Positions 17,887 through 27,289 are shown, numbered from the stretch's first letter. The stretch: DNA of 64,000 nt from Marinococcus halotolerans DSM 16375 (GCF_000420725.1 NZ_ATVM01000001.1:186001-250000), one strand, 5' to 3'. Numbers and translations: made by a program. Notes: generated by a model not told the origin, from the letters alone.

Positions 17887-19503
17887 ATGCAGAAAACTAT
17901 GAACGAAGAAGAAACAGTGACCAGCAATCAGACGTTTCGTGTGCTTGTATCCGATTCGATGAGCAGCGAGGGCCTCGCCCCGCTGCTTGAAAGTGATCAG
18001 GTACAGTGCGTTCAGCAGCACGTTGATGATGCAGAAGGGCTCGATTCGTTTGATGCCCTGCTCGTCCGGAGCGGTACGACTGTCACAGCGGAAGTGATGG
18101 ATTCCATGCCGAACCTCCGCATCGTAGCCCGTGCCGGTGTCGGAGTAGACAATATTGATATTGACGCCGCTACTAAAAGAGGGGTTGTAGTAATCAACGC
18201 CCCGGACGGCAATACAATCTCCACGGCTGAGCATACATTTGCCATGATGGCTTCACTCGCCCGCAAAATCCCGCAGGCGAACGCTTCACTGAAAGCCGGT
18301 GAATGGAACCGTAAAGGCTTCCAGGGCACGGAGCTTCGCGGAAAGACGCTTGGCATTGTAGGATTCGGCCGCATCGGTTCGGAGCTGTCCAAGCGGGCCC
18401 AGAGCTTTGAGATGAGCGTCATCGTGTATGATCCGTTTTTGACAAAGGAACGGGCAAACGAAATGGGCGTAGACCTCCGGGACTTCGAAGAGCTGCTCGG
18501 GGAGGCCGACGTAATCACCGTTCATACACCGCTCACCAAGGATACAAAAGGCATGCTCGGCTACGAGAACCTTGGCAAAACAAAGCCCGGCGTTATGCTT
18601 TTAAACTGCGCCCGCGGCGGTATTATTGACGAAGAAGCACTCGCCCATTATCTCGAAACCGGCCATGTGGCTGGCGCGGCCCTCGATGTTTATGAAGAAG
18701 AGCCGGCAAACGAAAACCCGCTCGTCGCTTTCGATCAGGTGGTCAGCACGCCCCACATTGCAGCTTCAACCAAAGAAGCCCAGTTAAACGTTGCTTCCCA
18801 GGTTTCAGACGAAGTGCTTCAGTTTCTGCAGGGGCTCCCAGCCTTAAACTCTATTAACCTCCCGACAATGTCGAAAGAAAAGTTTGAAGCAATACGCCCG
18901 TATTATGAATTTGCCCGCCGCATGGGTAATATCATGTCCCAGAGCGTAAAAACGCCTGTTCAGGAGCTGAACGTGCGCTACAGCGGTAATGTCACGGATC
19001 TTGAAACGTCTATTCTGACCCGCTCCCTTCTTGCCGGCTTTCTCCAGAGCCGTATCGACGCACCGGTCAACGATGTGAATGCTTCCACGATTGCCAAGGA
19101 ACGGGGCATTGACTACGGAGAGCAGTTCGGCTCCCAGTCGCTTGGCTATTCCAACCTGATTCAGGCGACCGTCGAAGGCGAAGGCCGTTCGTTTACGCTG
19201 TACGGCACGTATGTAAAGGAATACGGCCCACGCATTGTTCGCATCAATGACTTTAATGTCGACTTCTATCCGACCGGCCACCTTATTTACATCCAGCATA
19301 CGGATAAGCCGGGGGTTATCGGTAAAATGGGACAAATTCTGGGACGGCATCAGATCAACATCGCCACCATGCAGGTAGGACGCCGTGAGGAAGGCGGGGA
19401 AGCTATCATGATGCTCGCTGTTGACCGTGAAGCCAACCAGGACGTGGTAAAAGATTTAACGTCCATTGAAGAAATTTCTCTGGCCGATACGATTGAACTG
19501 TAG
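17887..19503 (+). CDS. serA: D-3-phosphoglycerate dehydrogenase
   Basis: This is the first enzyme of serine biosynthesis, oxidising 3-phosphoglycerate with NAD. I choose ATG 17887, behind GGGAGTGGAG, for a 539-residue protein; a longer in-frame start at 17857 lacks a ribosome site. Domains in order are the substrate and NAD-binding core with GFGRIGSELSKRAQ, the signature LLNCARGGIIDEEAL and the catalytic DxPxHIAAST region, then an intervening ASB-type regulatory domain (about 330-455) and a C-terminal ACT domain (about 465-539; HTDKPGVIGKMGQILGRHQINIA) expected to bind serine. A terminator follows. It is the same long form as in B. subtilis. Confidence 0.96.
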   Translation: MQKTMNEEETVTSNQTFRVLVSDSMSSEGLAPLLESDQVQCVQQHVDDAEGLDSFDALLVRSGTTVTAEVMDSMPNLRIVARAGVGVDNIDIDAATKRGVVVINAPDGNTISTAEHTFAMMASLARKIPQANASLKAGEWNRKGFQGTELRGKTLGIVGFGRIGSELSKRAQSFEMSVIVYDPFLTKERANEMGVDLRDFEELLGEADVITVHTPLTKDTKGMLGYENLGKTKPGVMLLNCARGGIIDEEALAHYLETGHVAGAALDVYEEEPANENPLVAFDQVVSTPHIAASTKEAQLNVASQVSDEVLQFLQGLPALNSINLPTMSKEKFEAIRPYYEFARRMGNIMSQSVKTPVQELNVRYSGNVTDLETSILTRSLLAGFLQSRIDAPVNDVNASTIAKERGIDYGEQFGSQSLGYSNLIQATVEGEGRSFTLYGTYVKEYGPRIVRINDFNVDFYPTGHLIYIQHTDKPGVIGKMGQILGRHQINIATMQVGRREEGGEAIMMLAVDREANQDVVKDLTSIEEISLADTIEL

Positions 19504-19512
19504 CAATAATAC

Positions 19513-19545
19513 AAAAAAGACGTGCCTGCGGGCGCGTCTTTTTTG
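19513..19545 (+). terminator. Intrinsic terminator after serA
   Basis: AAAAAAGACG and CGTCTTTTTT bracket a short GC loop, ten bases past the serA stop codon. Confidence 0.9.
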
Positions 19546-19592
19546 TACAGTTTTCCTTTTATCTGTTTTGTTTAAATTTTTTTAGTGATATT

Positions 19593-19617
19593 AAAAAAGA
19601 CGAGCCCCGAGCCCGTC
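19593..19617 (-). terminator. Intrinsic terminator of the btu operon
   Basis: On the minus strand GACGGGC pairs with GCTCGTC (one G-U), followed by TTTTTT. It lies 14 bases past the stop codon of the last gene of the cobalamin run. Confidence 0.7.
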
Positions 19618-19630
19618 GTTTTCCTCTTTT

Positions 19631-20065
19631 TTATGATTTCGGCCACAAATACCCGAGCAGCTCGTTAAGCTGCTTTTCCCGGTTTTCGTTCAAAAAAGCT
19701 CCGCCGCTCCGGGTAATAAATGCATGCTCCCCGTCTTTTTGAATCCACTGCTTCTGCATGGCCATCTGCTCTAAAAAGCAGTAGATAAAAATATGTTTCG
19801 TTTTGATATGCTTGCCGTGCTTCTCCAGCTTCAGCGACTTCTCCATGACCTTCCAGAAGCGCCGGTGGATATGGCCGTCCTCATCAAGCCGGATACGTCC
19901 GTGTACCCTCAGGCGGGTCAGAAAGAACAAACATGCATCCAGCAGCCAGTTGTCCCGCTCCACCGGCCCGCTCTGCTCATTCAGCCAGCGGAGCAGCCCG
20001 ACGTCAATGAACACATCTTCACCACTCAGCTGAGTTTGAATCGTCTGTGCCGGAAGCTGCTTCAT
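19631..20065 (-). CDS. Hypothetical protein coupled to btuR, 144 aa
   Basis: I do not recognise this family. The soluble 144-residue protein has no clear motif. It is mixed-charge with aromatic and Leu-rich helices (LLRWLNEQSG, LLDACLFFLTRLRV) and a Lys/His-rich centre (KLEKHGKHIKTKHIF). Its ATG overlaps the stop codon of the adenosyltransferase gene by four bases (ATGA), so it is very probably translated from the same mRNA as the cobalamin genes, as the last cistron before a terminator. That position suggests, but does not show, a role near cobalamin handling. Confidence 0.75.
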   Translation of the reverse strand: MKQLPAQTIQTQLSGEDVFIDVGLLRWLNEQSGPVERDNWLLDACLFFLTRLRVHGRIRLDEDGHIHRRFWKVMEKSLKLEKHGKHIKTKHIFIYCFLEQMAMQKQWIQKDGEHAFITRSGGAFLNENREKQLNELLGYLWPKS

Positions 20066-20649
20066 TTTTTGTTTTCCCTATCCTGTTCCGTAGTAAATAC
20101 TTCTGCGCTTCGTTCATATTCAACGTCCGCTGTGCCCGCCCGGCTGTTTGCAATTCTCGCGGCACTGAACAGGTAATCCGACAGACGGTTCATATACATA
20201 AGCACCGGGGCAGGAACGTCTTCGGCTTCGCCTGCGCGGACAAGCTCCCGTTCGGCCCGCCGGCAAACGGTGCGGGCAAGGTGAAGCTCCGCCGACAGCG
20301 GCGTGCCTCCCGGGAGAATAAATTTTCTCAGTGCCGGGGCTTCCTCCGTGTATTGGTCGATACGGCGTTCGAGCCATTCCACGGTGGAATTATCAACTTT
20401 ACGTGCCGTCTCAGCCCTTATGTCAGCGACATCACTGCCACAGTCAAACAGTTCATGCTGAATACGCTCAAGATCCTTTTGCAGATCTGTGCCGCTTTTT
20501 TCCTCCGCTGCCATCAACTGTGCCTTGCCAATCAGTGCGTTGACTTCTTCAAAGCTTCCAAATGCTTCAATCCTCGCATCGCCTTTGTTTCTTTTTCCAC
20601 CTACTACGGAGGTGTCTCCGCGGTCTCCCTGTTTGGTATACAGCTTCAT
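20062..20649 (-). CDS. btuR: PduO-type ATP:cob(I)alamin adenosyltransferase
   Basis: It attaches the adenosyl group of ATP to cob(I)alamin to make coenzyme B12. The 195-residue protein shows the PduO-type pattern: KLYTKQGDRGDTS at the N-terminus (ATP-binding loop), FGSFEEVNALIG, FILPGG, and the helix RTVCRRAERELV with the conserved arginine pair. B. subtilis YvqK is the counterpart and also follows btuD. The ATG 20649 is 7 nt behind GGGTG, a better fit than the GTG three codons upstream. It starts 14 nt after the btuD stop. Confidence 0.92.
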   Translation of the reverse strand: MKLYTKQGDRGDTSVVGGKRNKGDARIEAFGSFEEVNALIGKAQLMAAEEKSGTDLQKDLERIQHELFDCGSDVADIRAETARKVDNSTVEWLERRIDQYTEEAPALRKFILPGGTPLSAELHLARTVCRRAERELVRAGEAEDVPAPVLMYMNRLSDYLFSAARIANSRAGTADVEYERSAEVFTTEQDRENKK

Positions 20650-20663
20650 GTTTATCACCCTTT

Positions 20664-21986
20664 CTATCCGGAAGCCGAATTGTAGTCATCTAACACTGAT
20701 TCTATCAATTCTCCGATGTGAAGGTAGTGCCAATGTAACTGTTCTTCCGGGATTGCTTCATTTTTTTTTACCGGCGCGGTTACTATAACCTCTTCGAGCG
20801 CTCCATGGGAAAGCCCAGTATATCCGCGGTCATGCATCCATTCGAATGCTTTTCTTTGCATATACAGCTGCAAGGATGAAATCTCCTGGGCCGGCCAGCC
20901 TTCGGCCATGTGGAGCCATAAAAAGCATGACTGTCCGGAGCCAAAAACAGCCTCCCGGCTGCCTGTGCTTTTTCTCCACACATGCATATCCGGGGAAAAT
21001 TGAATGGTATGGGTCAGCTCTCCATCAGCGGAAATATGTACAGCACCGTTTATTGTATCGACGAAAAACACCGATCCATAAACCAGCTTTTTTAAAGAAG
21101 GGGCGTACACATTTAAAGCGGTGTGTGAGACTGCTTCCATTCGATGCGCTGTTTCCGACCATGAAAGCGGGACATCATCCGCACCGTTACCTTCTGGCTG
21201 CGGCGGGCGCCAGTGCACAGCTGGTGCTTTTATTTCATGCTGCAGACTGACATGAATATCGGCCTGGTACACTTGGGCCAAACGGCTTTCGGTAAAAACA
21301 GCCGTCGGTTCATCAAACGCTTCCACCCTGCCCTGTGAGAGCATCAGTACCCGGTCACAGTACAGAGCAGCTGCCTGAATATCGTGCATTACAACTACCA
21401 CAGCCCGTTTTTCTTCCAAAGTCCAGCTGCGAATATAATTCAACAGTTCAATACGATAGTGAATATCCAGATGGTTCGTCGGCTCGTCGAGCAGCAGACA
21501 CTCGGGTTCCTGTGCAAGCAGTCTCGCAAGCAGTACCCGCTGTTTTTCGCCGCCACTTAACGCGTGGAATGAATGGAATCTTTTCGACCACACCTGCATC
21601 TGCTGCATAGCGTTTTGAATGACTTGTTCATCTTCTTTATTATTTGCTGCCGGCCACAGGCCATGCTGGTAAGCATACCTTCCTATCTCTACCACCTGGC
21701 GGGCCGAATAGGCTGCTGTTAATTCGTCAAACTGCGGAAGATAGGCAACAGTCTTAGCCCGCTGTGACGAAGTGAACGAGCTCAAAGGGATGTTTTTATA
21801 CCGAACGCTTCCGGAGGCTGCTTCATGCAGACCGGCCATCACTCGAAGCAGTGTAGACTTTCCGCTGCCGTTCGGCCCGACAATGCCAATCATCTCCCCG
21901 GCCCTGACGTTAAAGGAGACCCGGTCAACGACCTTACTTCTTTTTCCGTAGCCGGCAGTTACGTTTTCGACTTGGACTACCACCAT
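20664..21986 (-). CDS. btuD: Cobalamin ABC transporter ATP-binding protein with C-terminal extension (YvrA-like)
   Basis: Residues 1 to about 255 are an ABC ATPase of the Fe-siderophore/B12 class: Walker A GPNGSGKST near residue 38, signature LSGGEKQRV, Walker B ECLLLDEPTNHLD. The remaining 185 residues are a separate domain. B. subtilis YvrA has the same total length (441) and a C-terminal segment compared with CbiZ adenosylcobinamide amidohydrolase. Here only a loose resemblance is left (GYTGLSHGALEEVIVTAP), so activity is uncertain. The ATG 21986 overlaps the btuC stop codon by one base; GTG 21995 is an alternative. Confidence 0.85.
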   Translation of the reverse strand: MVVVQVENVTAGYGKRSKVVDRVSFNVRAGEMIGIVGPNGSGKSTLLRVMAGLHEAASGSVRYKNIPLSSFTSSQRAKTVAYLPQFDELTAAYSARQVVEIGRYAYQHGLWPAANNKEDEQVIQNAMQQMQVWSKRFHSFHALSGGEKQRVLLARLLAQEPECLLLDEPTNHLDIHYRIELLNYIRSWTLEEKRAVVVVMHDIQAAALYCDRVLMLSQGRVEAFDEPTAVFTESRLAQVYQADIHVSLQHEIKAPAVHWRPPQPEGNGADDVPLSWSETAHRMEAVSHTALNVYAPSLKKLVYGSVFFVDTINGAVHISADGELTHTIQFSPDMHVWRKSTGSREAVFGSGQSCFLWLHMAEGWPAQEISSLQLYMQRKAFEWMHDRGYTGLSHGALEEVIVTAPVKKNEAIPEEQLHWHYLHIGELIESVLDDYNSASG

Positions 21987-23032
21987 TACTGCCACCGCCT
22001 TCTTCGCTGATAAAATAAAAGCAGAGCAAATACCGGCGCTCCGGCCAGAGCCGTAATCACCCCGACAGGCACCTCTGCCGGAGAAGCTGCCGTGCGTGCG
22101 ATCAAATCCGCAAGCATTAAAAACACTGCTCCGCCTATAAAGGATAATGGCAGCAGATGTTTATGATCCGGCCCCCAAAGAAGCCGGATCATATGCGGAA
22201 TCACGAGCCCTACAAAACCAATAGTGCCCGACACAGCAACCGCTCCTCCTGTCAGTACTGATGCGCCGATTAGAAGCAGCAGCCTTGTCCTCGCTACATT
22301 TACCCCTACCGAGGAAGCACTGTCTTCGCCAAACGCAAAAGCGTTGAGCGCACGCGCCTGTGGAAGCAGAAGCAGCACTCCCACCAGTAGACACGGGACG
22401 ATCAGCTGAAAATAATCCCACCCTCTGCGGCTTACGCTCCCAAGCAGCCACTGGATAATCTGCCGGAGCTCTTCTCCGCTGAACGCAATCAACAGCGACA
22501 TAAACGCGCTGAGAAATGCGGTGATGATAATACCCGCAAGAATCATCGTTTCAGTGCGCACTGCCCGTTCCACGGAATAAACAAAAAGCAGCAGCACAGC
22601 AAGTGTTAAAAAACCGCAGATAATGCTGACTACCGGCAGGGTAAACCCGCCAAGCAGAGGGATCTGCCATCCGAAATACAATACCGCCACCGCCCCAAGC
22701 GAGGATCCCGAGGAAACGCCGAGCGTATAAGGATCGGCAAGCGGGTTTCGAAGCAGTCCCTGAAAAACAGCTCCGGCCAGCCCCAGTGCCCCTCCCACTG
22801 CGGACGCCAGGAGTACACGCGGCAGCCTCACCTCCTGAATAATCGCTGCAGCGCCGGCCTCTGTTTCAAGTGAGACAGGAAGAAAGGGGAAAAACTGTAT
22901 TAATACCGCTCTAATGCTTACAGATAAAGGTACTGCCACACTACCGGCGGAAACGGCGAGAAGCAGCACCCCGGTAAACGCTGCAAGCATAAGAAGGTAG
23001 GCACCTGTGTAATTATTTTTCAGCCATCGCAT
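21986..23032 (-). CDS. btuC: Cobalamin ABC transporter permease (FecCD family)
   Basis: This is the membrane component of the cobalamin importer. The roughly 348-residue protein has about ten hydrophobic spans and FecCD motifs such as RLPRVLLASAVGGALGLAGA near residue 90, NPLADPYTLGVSSGSSLGA, and the ATPase-coupling loop GTIGFVGLVIPHMIRLLWG. The start is uncertain. TTG 23062 gives a longer N-terminus with a poorly spaced ribosome site, while ATG 23032, chosen here, overlaps btuF by 20 nt and still begins before the first membrane helix. The substrate is inferred from the operon and its likeness to B. subtilis YvrB; ferric siderophore is the alternative. Confidence 0.85.
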   Translation of the reverse strand: MRWLKNNYTGAYLLMLAAFTGVLLLAVSAGSVAVPLSVSIRAVLIQFFPFLPVSLETEAGAAAIIQEVRLPRVLLASAVGGALGLAGAVFQGLLRNPLADPYTLGVSSGSSLGAVAVLYFGWQIPLLGGFTLPVVSIICGFLTLAVLLLFVYSVERAVRTETMILAGIIITAFLSAFMSLLIAFSGEELRQIIQWLLGSVSRRGWDYFQLIVPCLLVGVLLLLPQARALNAFAFGEDSASSVGVNVARTRLLLLIGASVLTGGAVAVSGTIGFVGLVIPHMIRLLWGPDHKHLLPLSFIGGAVFLMLADLIARTAASPAEVPVGVITALAGAPVFALLLFYQRRRRWQ

Positions 23033-23960
23033 CCGGATGAATTCTTTCTGCCATTTCTTCAAGCCCTTCAGTAAGACGCGGACCCGGTCGGCTCACTTTA
23101 TCGCTGCTCAATGCGTACACTTCTTCATTTTCCACCGCAGGCAAAGCTTCCCATCCTTCTCTTGAGGCAATCATTTCAAGCGGCTCCTCTTCTGTCGGGT
23201 ACGTTGTTAAAATGACATCCGGGGCAGCATCAATAATTTCTTCTTCGCTCACCATCGACCATCCTTCCAATTCGCCGGCAGCGTTGTCTGCATGAACAGC
23301 AGTGAGCATTTCATCAATAAACGTGCCGCTTCCTGCGGTGTACAGATCAGGAGAGGCCCCTACTTCCACATACACCTGCGGGCTGGCATCAGCTTCTTCG
23401 GTCGCTTCCTTTACGTCTGATACCTCTTCTTTCATTTCATCGACAACATCACCGGCCTCCTCTTCCTTCCCGATAGTGCTGCCAATCAACTCGATGCTGT
23501 CATATACAGCTTCAAACGACTGCGCGTCCGGCACGGTAACTACCGGAATCCCTGCTTCCTCCACCTGGGAAAGAGAGTCTTCAATGCCGGAGGAGGCGTG
23601 GGCAAGCACCACATCCGGCTCCATAGCAATTATCTCTTCAATATTTGGTTCCAGGCCTGAACCGACACTTTCGACGTCAGTAACTTCCTCTGGATATGTA
23701 TCCGCATCGGTTCTTGCTGCAATCCGGTCAAGCGCTCCCAGCTCATAAACTATTTCCGTATTGCTCGGTATCAAGCTGACAATATCCTCAGGCTCCTCGT
23801 CGAGCGTCACTGTCTCTCCGGAAGCATCCGTAACTTCAATAGGTTCTGTGTTTTCATTATTGCTGCTGTCGTTCCCGCTTTGACCGCCGCTTTCTCCATC
23901 AGTGCTGCAGGCAGCAAGCGCACCTGCTGCCGGTATTATCATCAGTGCTTTAAGTTTCAT
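23013..23960 (-). CDS. btuF: Cobalamin-binding lipoprotein
   Basis: This is the extracytoplasmic solute-binding protein of the importer. The start is ATG 23960 behind AGGAAGG; an open frame upstream has no ribosome site. The signal peptide MKLKALMIIPAAGALAAC ends in a lipobox with Cys18. A Ser/Asn/Glu-rich linker follows, then a TroA/BtuF-type helical-backbone fold with VSLIPSNTEIVYELGA and EPDVVLAH. The mature protein is strikingly acidic, as expected for an exported protein of a salt-adapted species. It starts 19 nt after a methyltransferase gene, with no cobalamin riboswitch visible in between. Confidence 0.88.
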   Translation of the reverse strand: MKLKALMIIPAAGALAACSTDGESGGQSGNDSSNNENTEPIEVTDASGETVTLDEEPEDIVSLIPSNTEIVYELGALDRIAARTDADTYPEEVTDVESVGSGLEPNIEEIIAMEPDVVLAHASSGIEDSLSQVEEAGIPVVTVPDAQSFEAVYDSIELIGSTIGKEEEAGDVVDEMKEEVSDVKEATEEADASPQVYVEVGASPDLYTAGSGTFIDEMLTAVHADNAAGELEGWSMVSEEEIIDAAPDVILTTYPTEEEPLEMIASREGWEALPAVENEEVYALSSDKVSRPGPRLTEGLEEMAERIHPDAMAEK

Positions 23961-23979
23961 CCATCTTCTTCCTTCCTGC

Positions 23980-24714
23980 TTATTGTTCTGCAAGCTGGGC
24001 AATAAATATCTGCCTCGGGGAAGCTTCGAGTTGAAAAGGAGAAGCATCGTAATCGCCGTAAAAAGCATGAATTTGCAGTCCGTGCGCTTCCATCATGCTG
24101 CGCAGCTGGCTTTCCTGATACATTTTCACTTTTTCCATGTATCTTCTGGTGGAATCCCCTTCTACGATACTGATGCGTTTTACGACAAATTCGTCCTGAA
24201 TACTCCGCTCCTGATAAATTTTCAGTCCATCCTTCACCGTTTCATCCCGGGGGACGATATGCTGCTTAATATACTCTGGGTTTAAATAATCAAAAACAAA
24301 CCATCCGCCCGGCTTTAGCGCGGAGGCCGCCTGCTGAAATATTAACTCATTTTCTTCATCATCCGGAAAGTAGCCAAAGCTTGTAAACAAATTAAAGGCC
24401 AGATCGTATTCCTTCCGGATCTGAACGTTGCGAATATCGCCACGCTGGTATTGTACCGACAGGCCGTTCGTCAATTCAATTGCTTTTTTCAGCAGTGCCG
24501 GCGAGAGATCAATGCCGGTAACGTCCACGCCTTTTCTCGCCAGCCAGCGGGCATGACGTCCGTTTCCGCAGCAAAGATCGATAGCCTTGGCGCCGGGCGT
24601 CAGCGGAATTTTTTCCATAATCGTATTCAATTCACTGGCCGCTTTCGTTTCATCGCGGTGGTCGTACACTCGTAAATAGTCTTCCTGAAAGTGCTCTTCG
24701 TACCAAGCTTTCAT
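23980..24714 (-). CDS. Class I SAM-dependent methyltransferase, substrate unknown
   Basis: The 244-residue protein has a seven-strand methyltransferase core: motif I AIDLCCGNGRHARWL near residues 44-58, the acidic strand end GIDLS, motif II region YDLAFNLFTSFGYF and motif III LKPGGWFVFDY. The fold is clear but the substrate is not; small-molecule methylation is as likely as any. It lies between resE (22 nt upstream) and btuF (19 nt downstream) on the same strand, so it could be transcribed with either. Confidence 0.85.
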   Translation of the reverse strand: MKAWYEEHFQEDYLRVYDHRDETKAASELNTIMEKIPLTPGAKAIDLCCGNGRHARWLARKGVDVTGIDLSPALLKKAIELTNGLSVQYQRGDIRNVQIRKEYDLAFNLFTSFGYFPDDEENELIFQQAASALKPGGWFVFDYLNPEYIKQHIVPRDETVKDGLKIYQERSIQDEFVVKRISIVEGDSTRRYMEKVKMYQESQLRSMMEAHGLQIHAFYGDYDASPFQLEASPRQIFIAQLAEQ

Positions 24715-24735
24715 GCTGAACCGCTCCTCTGGGCT

Positions 24736-26481
24736 TTACTTATTCGGCAGATCAATATAAAACGTCGTTCCTTCTCCCGGTTCACTTTCTGCTGCAATAG
24801 CCCCGTGATGGGCGTCGACAATATTTTTAACAATGGCAAGGCCGAGTCCGGTGCCTCCCTTGCCCCGCGTCCTTGCTTTGTCTGCTTTATAAAAACGTTC
24901 AAATACATACGGCAGGTCCTCTTTCGAAATTCCGCTGCCTGTATCGCTCACTTCCATATGCAGGGAGTCGGCGTTTACAGCCCTGATGGTAATCGACCCT
25001 CCCGCTTCGGTATGACGGATCGCGTTATGGACCAGGTTTGTGAGAATCTGCTCTACCCGGTCGACATCGATAAAGGCGTATTCTTCCGGAGCGTGCAGAT
25101 CCAGGTTGAGCTGCACCTCAGATTCATCAGCAAGTCCCTGAAATTTCCGTTCGACCCGTTGAAAGAAGGAAGTAACCTCCTCCTCTTCTTTTTCGAGCTT
25201 CAGGTAGCCGGCCTCCATTCGGGCAAGGTCCAGCAGTTCATTCACCAGGCGTCCCATTCGCAAGGACTCATCGTAAATGATGCGGCCAATTTCTTTCTTT
25301 TCTTCCTCCGTTGCTGCAATATCATCCACAATGGCTTCACTGTACCCCTGGAGCATGCTGATTGGTGTCCGCAGCTCGTGGGATACATTGGCAATAAAGT
25401 CTTTACGCAGCTTATCGTGGCGGCGTTCTTCTGTCATATCCCTGACCACAGCTACCGCCCCACGCACGTCTTCGTTGCCGTAAAGCGGGGTGACCAGCAC
25501 CGCAAAGCTCCGGCCCTGCACCTCAAACTCATCAAGCTGCTCCATTTCTGTCTCCACCGCTTTTTCAAACAGGCTGGTAACTTCCCCTGGGAGCGAGCTT
25601 GCTTCCTGTTTATTCTCGAGCTGGTTCAAACGGATAAAGTAGTCCGCCGGGGGATTTGTCAGCACCATCGTCCCTCCCCGGTCAAAGGTGATGACCCCAT
25701 CGGCCATGCTGTGCAGGATACGGCTCAGCTGCTCTTTTTCCTGGTTCAGCGCTGTCAGGTTATGCGAAAGCTCCCGTCGCATCCGATTAAACGCATTGCC
25801 GAGCTGACCGATTTCATCGTTGCTTACTACAGGCACCTTGGAGTCGAAATCCCCTTTCAGCACATTGAGGGCAAGCTCGCGCATTTTCCGTAGAGGTGCT
25901 GTAATACGGGTACTCAGAAAAAATGCAAAAACGGTGGTTAAAATAATTGCAATACCAGCCGAAAGCAGAATAATCTGCTTTGTTTCCCCGGTGGTCTCTT
26001 CAATGACCGAAAGTGACTGGTACACATACACTTCCCCCTCGCGGCCCTCATTAGTTGTAAAAGGCTCGCCGACAGCAAAAATCTCGTCCTCTCCGCCATC
26101 CATGGAAAAGGTATCATGAACCGTCACCTGCTCCCGTTCTCCGGCCACCCGTCCGAGCTCATTACTATTTTGAATATCAGAGGCGGCCAGGCCGTCCCCG
26201 CCCCCGGAGCCGTACCAGAGGTCTCCATCGATAAATACCATCACTTCAGAATTGTACGTGCCGGCGATCTGATCAATGACCGGCTGCGAACTCTCCGGGG
26301 AGTTTTCTTCCTGAAGCGCTGTCGCGATGATTTCAGCATTGTTGGTCAGCTGGTTCTCTGCTTCCGAAATATTAAACTGCTCGAAAAACTGAAGCAGCAG
26401 AATAGTAAGAATTAACAGGACCACCGTTAACAGTCCCAATATAGTCAGCCAGAGCTTTCCGACGACACTGCGCCAGATCAT
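24736..26481 (-). CDS. resE: Sensor histidine kinase ResE
   Basis: This membrane sensor pairs with ResD and controls respiration and nitrate/NO responses in B. subtilis. The 581 residues comprise TM1 (about 10-32), an extracytoplasmic sensor region, TM2 (about 170-190), a HAMP linker (RITAPLRKMRELAL), a PAS domain (about 250-350), HisKA with the phospho-accepting histidine in FIANVSHELRTP, and HATPase motifs NAIRHTEAGG, DTGSGIS and GTGLGLAIVKNIV. It overlaps resD by four bases. Identification as ResE rather than another PhoR-like kinase rests on the rluB-resD neighbourhood. Confidence 0.88.
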   Translation of the reverse strand: MIWRSVVGKLWLTILGLLTVVLLILTILLLQFFEQFNISEAENQLTNNAEIIATALQEENSPESSQPVIDQIAGTYNSEVMVFIDGDLWYGSGGGDGLAASDIQNSNELGRVAGEREQVTVHDTFSMDGGEDEIFAVGEPFTTNEGREGEVYVYQSLSVIEETTGETKQIILLSAGIAIILTTVFAFFLSTRITAPLRKMRELALNVLKGDFDSKVPVVSNDEIGQLGNAFNRMRRELSHNLTALNQEKEQLSRILHSMADGVITFDRGGTMVLTNPPADYFIRLNQLENKQEASSLPGEVTSLFEKAVETEMEQLDEFEVQGRSFAVLVTPLYGNEDVRGAVAVVRDMTEERRHDKLRKDFIANVSHELRTPISMLQGYSEAIVDDIAATEEEKKEIGRIIYDESLRMGRLVNELLDLARMEAGYLKLEKEEEEVTSFFQRVERKFQGLADESEVQLNLDLHAPEEYAFIDVDRVEQILTNLVHNAIRHTEAGGSITIRAVNADSLHMEVSDTGSGISKEDLPYVFERFYKADKARTRGKGGTGLGLAIVKNIVDAHHGAIAAESEPGEGTTFYIDLPNK

Positions 26482-27197
26482 TGCTTTTGCTCCACCTCGA
26501 ATTTATAGCCGACGCCCCATACTGTGGAGATCATATCCGCGGCATCTTCAGAAACCTTATTCAGCTTTTCACGCAGGCGCTTCACGTGCGTATCCACCGT
26601 CCGCAGGTCCCCGAAAAAATCGTATTTCCATACATCCTTCAAAAGCTGTTCGCGGGAAAATACTTTATCCGGCGACTGGGCCAGATACAGCAGCAGCTCA
26701 TACTCTTTCGGCGTCAGACCGATGATTTTATTGTCCACCGTCACCCGGTGGGCATCGTTATCAATCGTTAAATGAGGGAAAACCAGTACTTCATTGGCAG
26801 ATGCTTCCGGCTTCATATATTTGGTGGACGATGAGCGCCGGAGGAGGGCCTTTACGCGCAGCGTTACCTCGCGCGGGCTGAACGGCTTGACGATATAGTC
26901 ATCAGCCCCTACCTCAAACCCCTGTACCCTGTTGGATTCCTCCCCCTTGGCTGTCAGCATAATGACCGGCGTCGCTTTCGTTTCACGCAGCTGTTCACAT
27001 ACTTCTTCGCCGTCCATGCCTGGAAGCATTAAATCAAGCAGAATAACGTCGTAATCCTTTTCCAGGGCCATCGCAAGAGCGTCCTCCCCGTTTTCCGCCT
27101 CTTCAATCAAAAAATCCTCGCGCTCCAAATACATCCGGATAAGCCGGCGGATCCGGGCTTCATCGTCTACAACTAATATGGTTGTCTGCTGGTCCAT
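26478..27197 (-). CDS. resD: Response regulator ResD (OmpR family)
   Basis: The 239-residue regulator has a receiver domain with acidic pocket DD (11-12), phosphoacceptor Asp55 in VILLDLMLPG and Lys in DDYIVKPFSP, then a winged-helix DNA-binding domain (LTPKEYELLLYL, RTVDTHVKRLREK, TVWGVGYKF). The ATG follows AGGAGAGG. In B. subtilis resA-resB-resC lie between rluB and resD. Here rluB is the immediate upstream neighbour, 92 nt away, so the cytochrome c maturation genes are missing from this locus. Confidence 0.9.
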   Translation of the reverse strand: MDQQTTILVVDDEARIRRLIRMYLEREDFLIEEAENGEDALAMALEKDYDVILLDLMLPGMDGEEVCEQLRETKATPVIMLTAKGEESNRVQGFEVGADDYIVKPFSPREVTLRVKALLRRSSSTKYMKPEASANEVLVFPHLTIDNDAHRVTVDNKIIGLTPKEYELLLYLAQSPDKVFSREQLLKDVWKYDFFGDLRTVDTHVKRLREKLNKVSEDAADMISTVWGVGYKFEVEQKQ

Positions 27198-27289
27198 GAA
27201 ATCCTCTCCTGTCTAAAAAGCTTATGCATTCATTTTACCCGCCGCCAGACCGAGATTCAAAGCGGCAGGACTGAAACATTAATGAACTT

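Noticed and set aside
24691-25893. 400-codon plus-strand frame opposite resE
   Set aside because: The minus strand encodes a complete ResE kinase with all motifs. The antisense frame has no family features or ribosome site.
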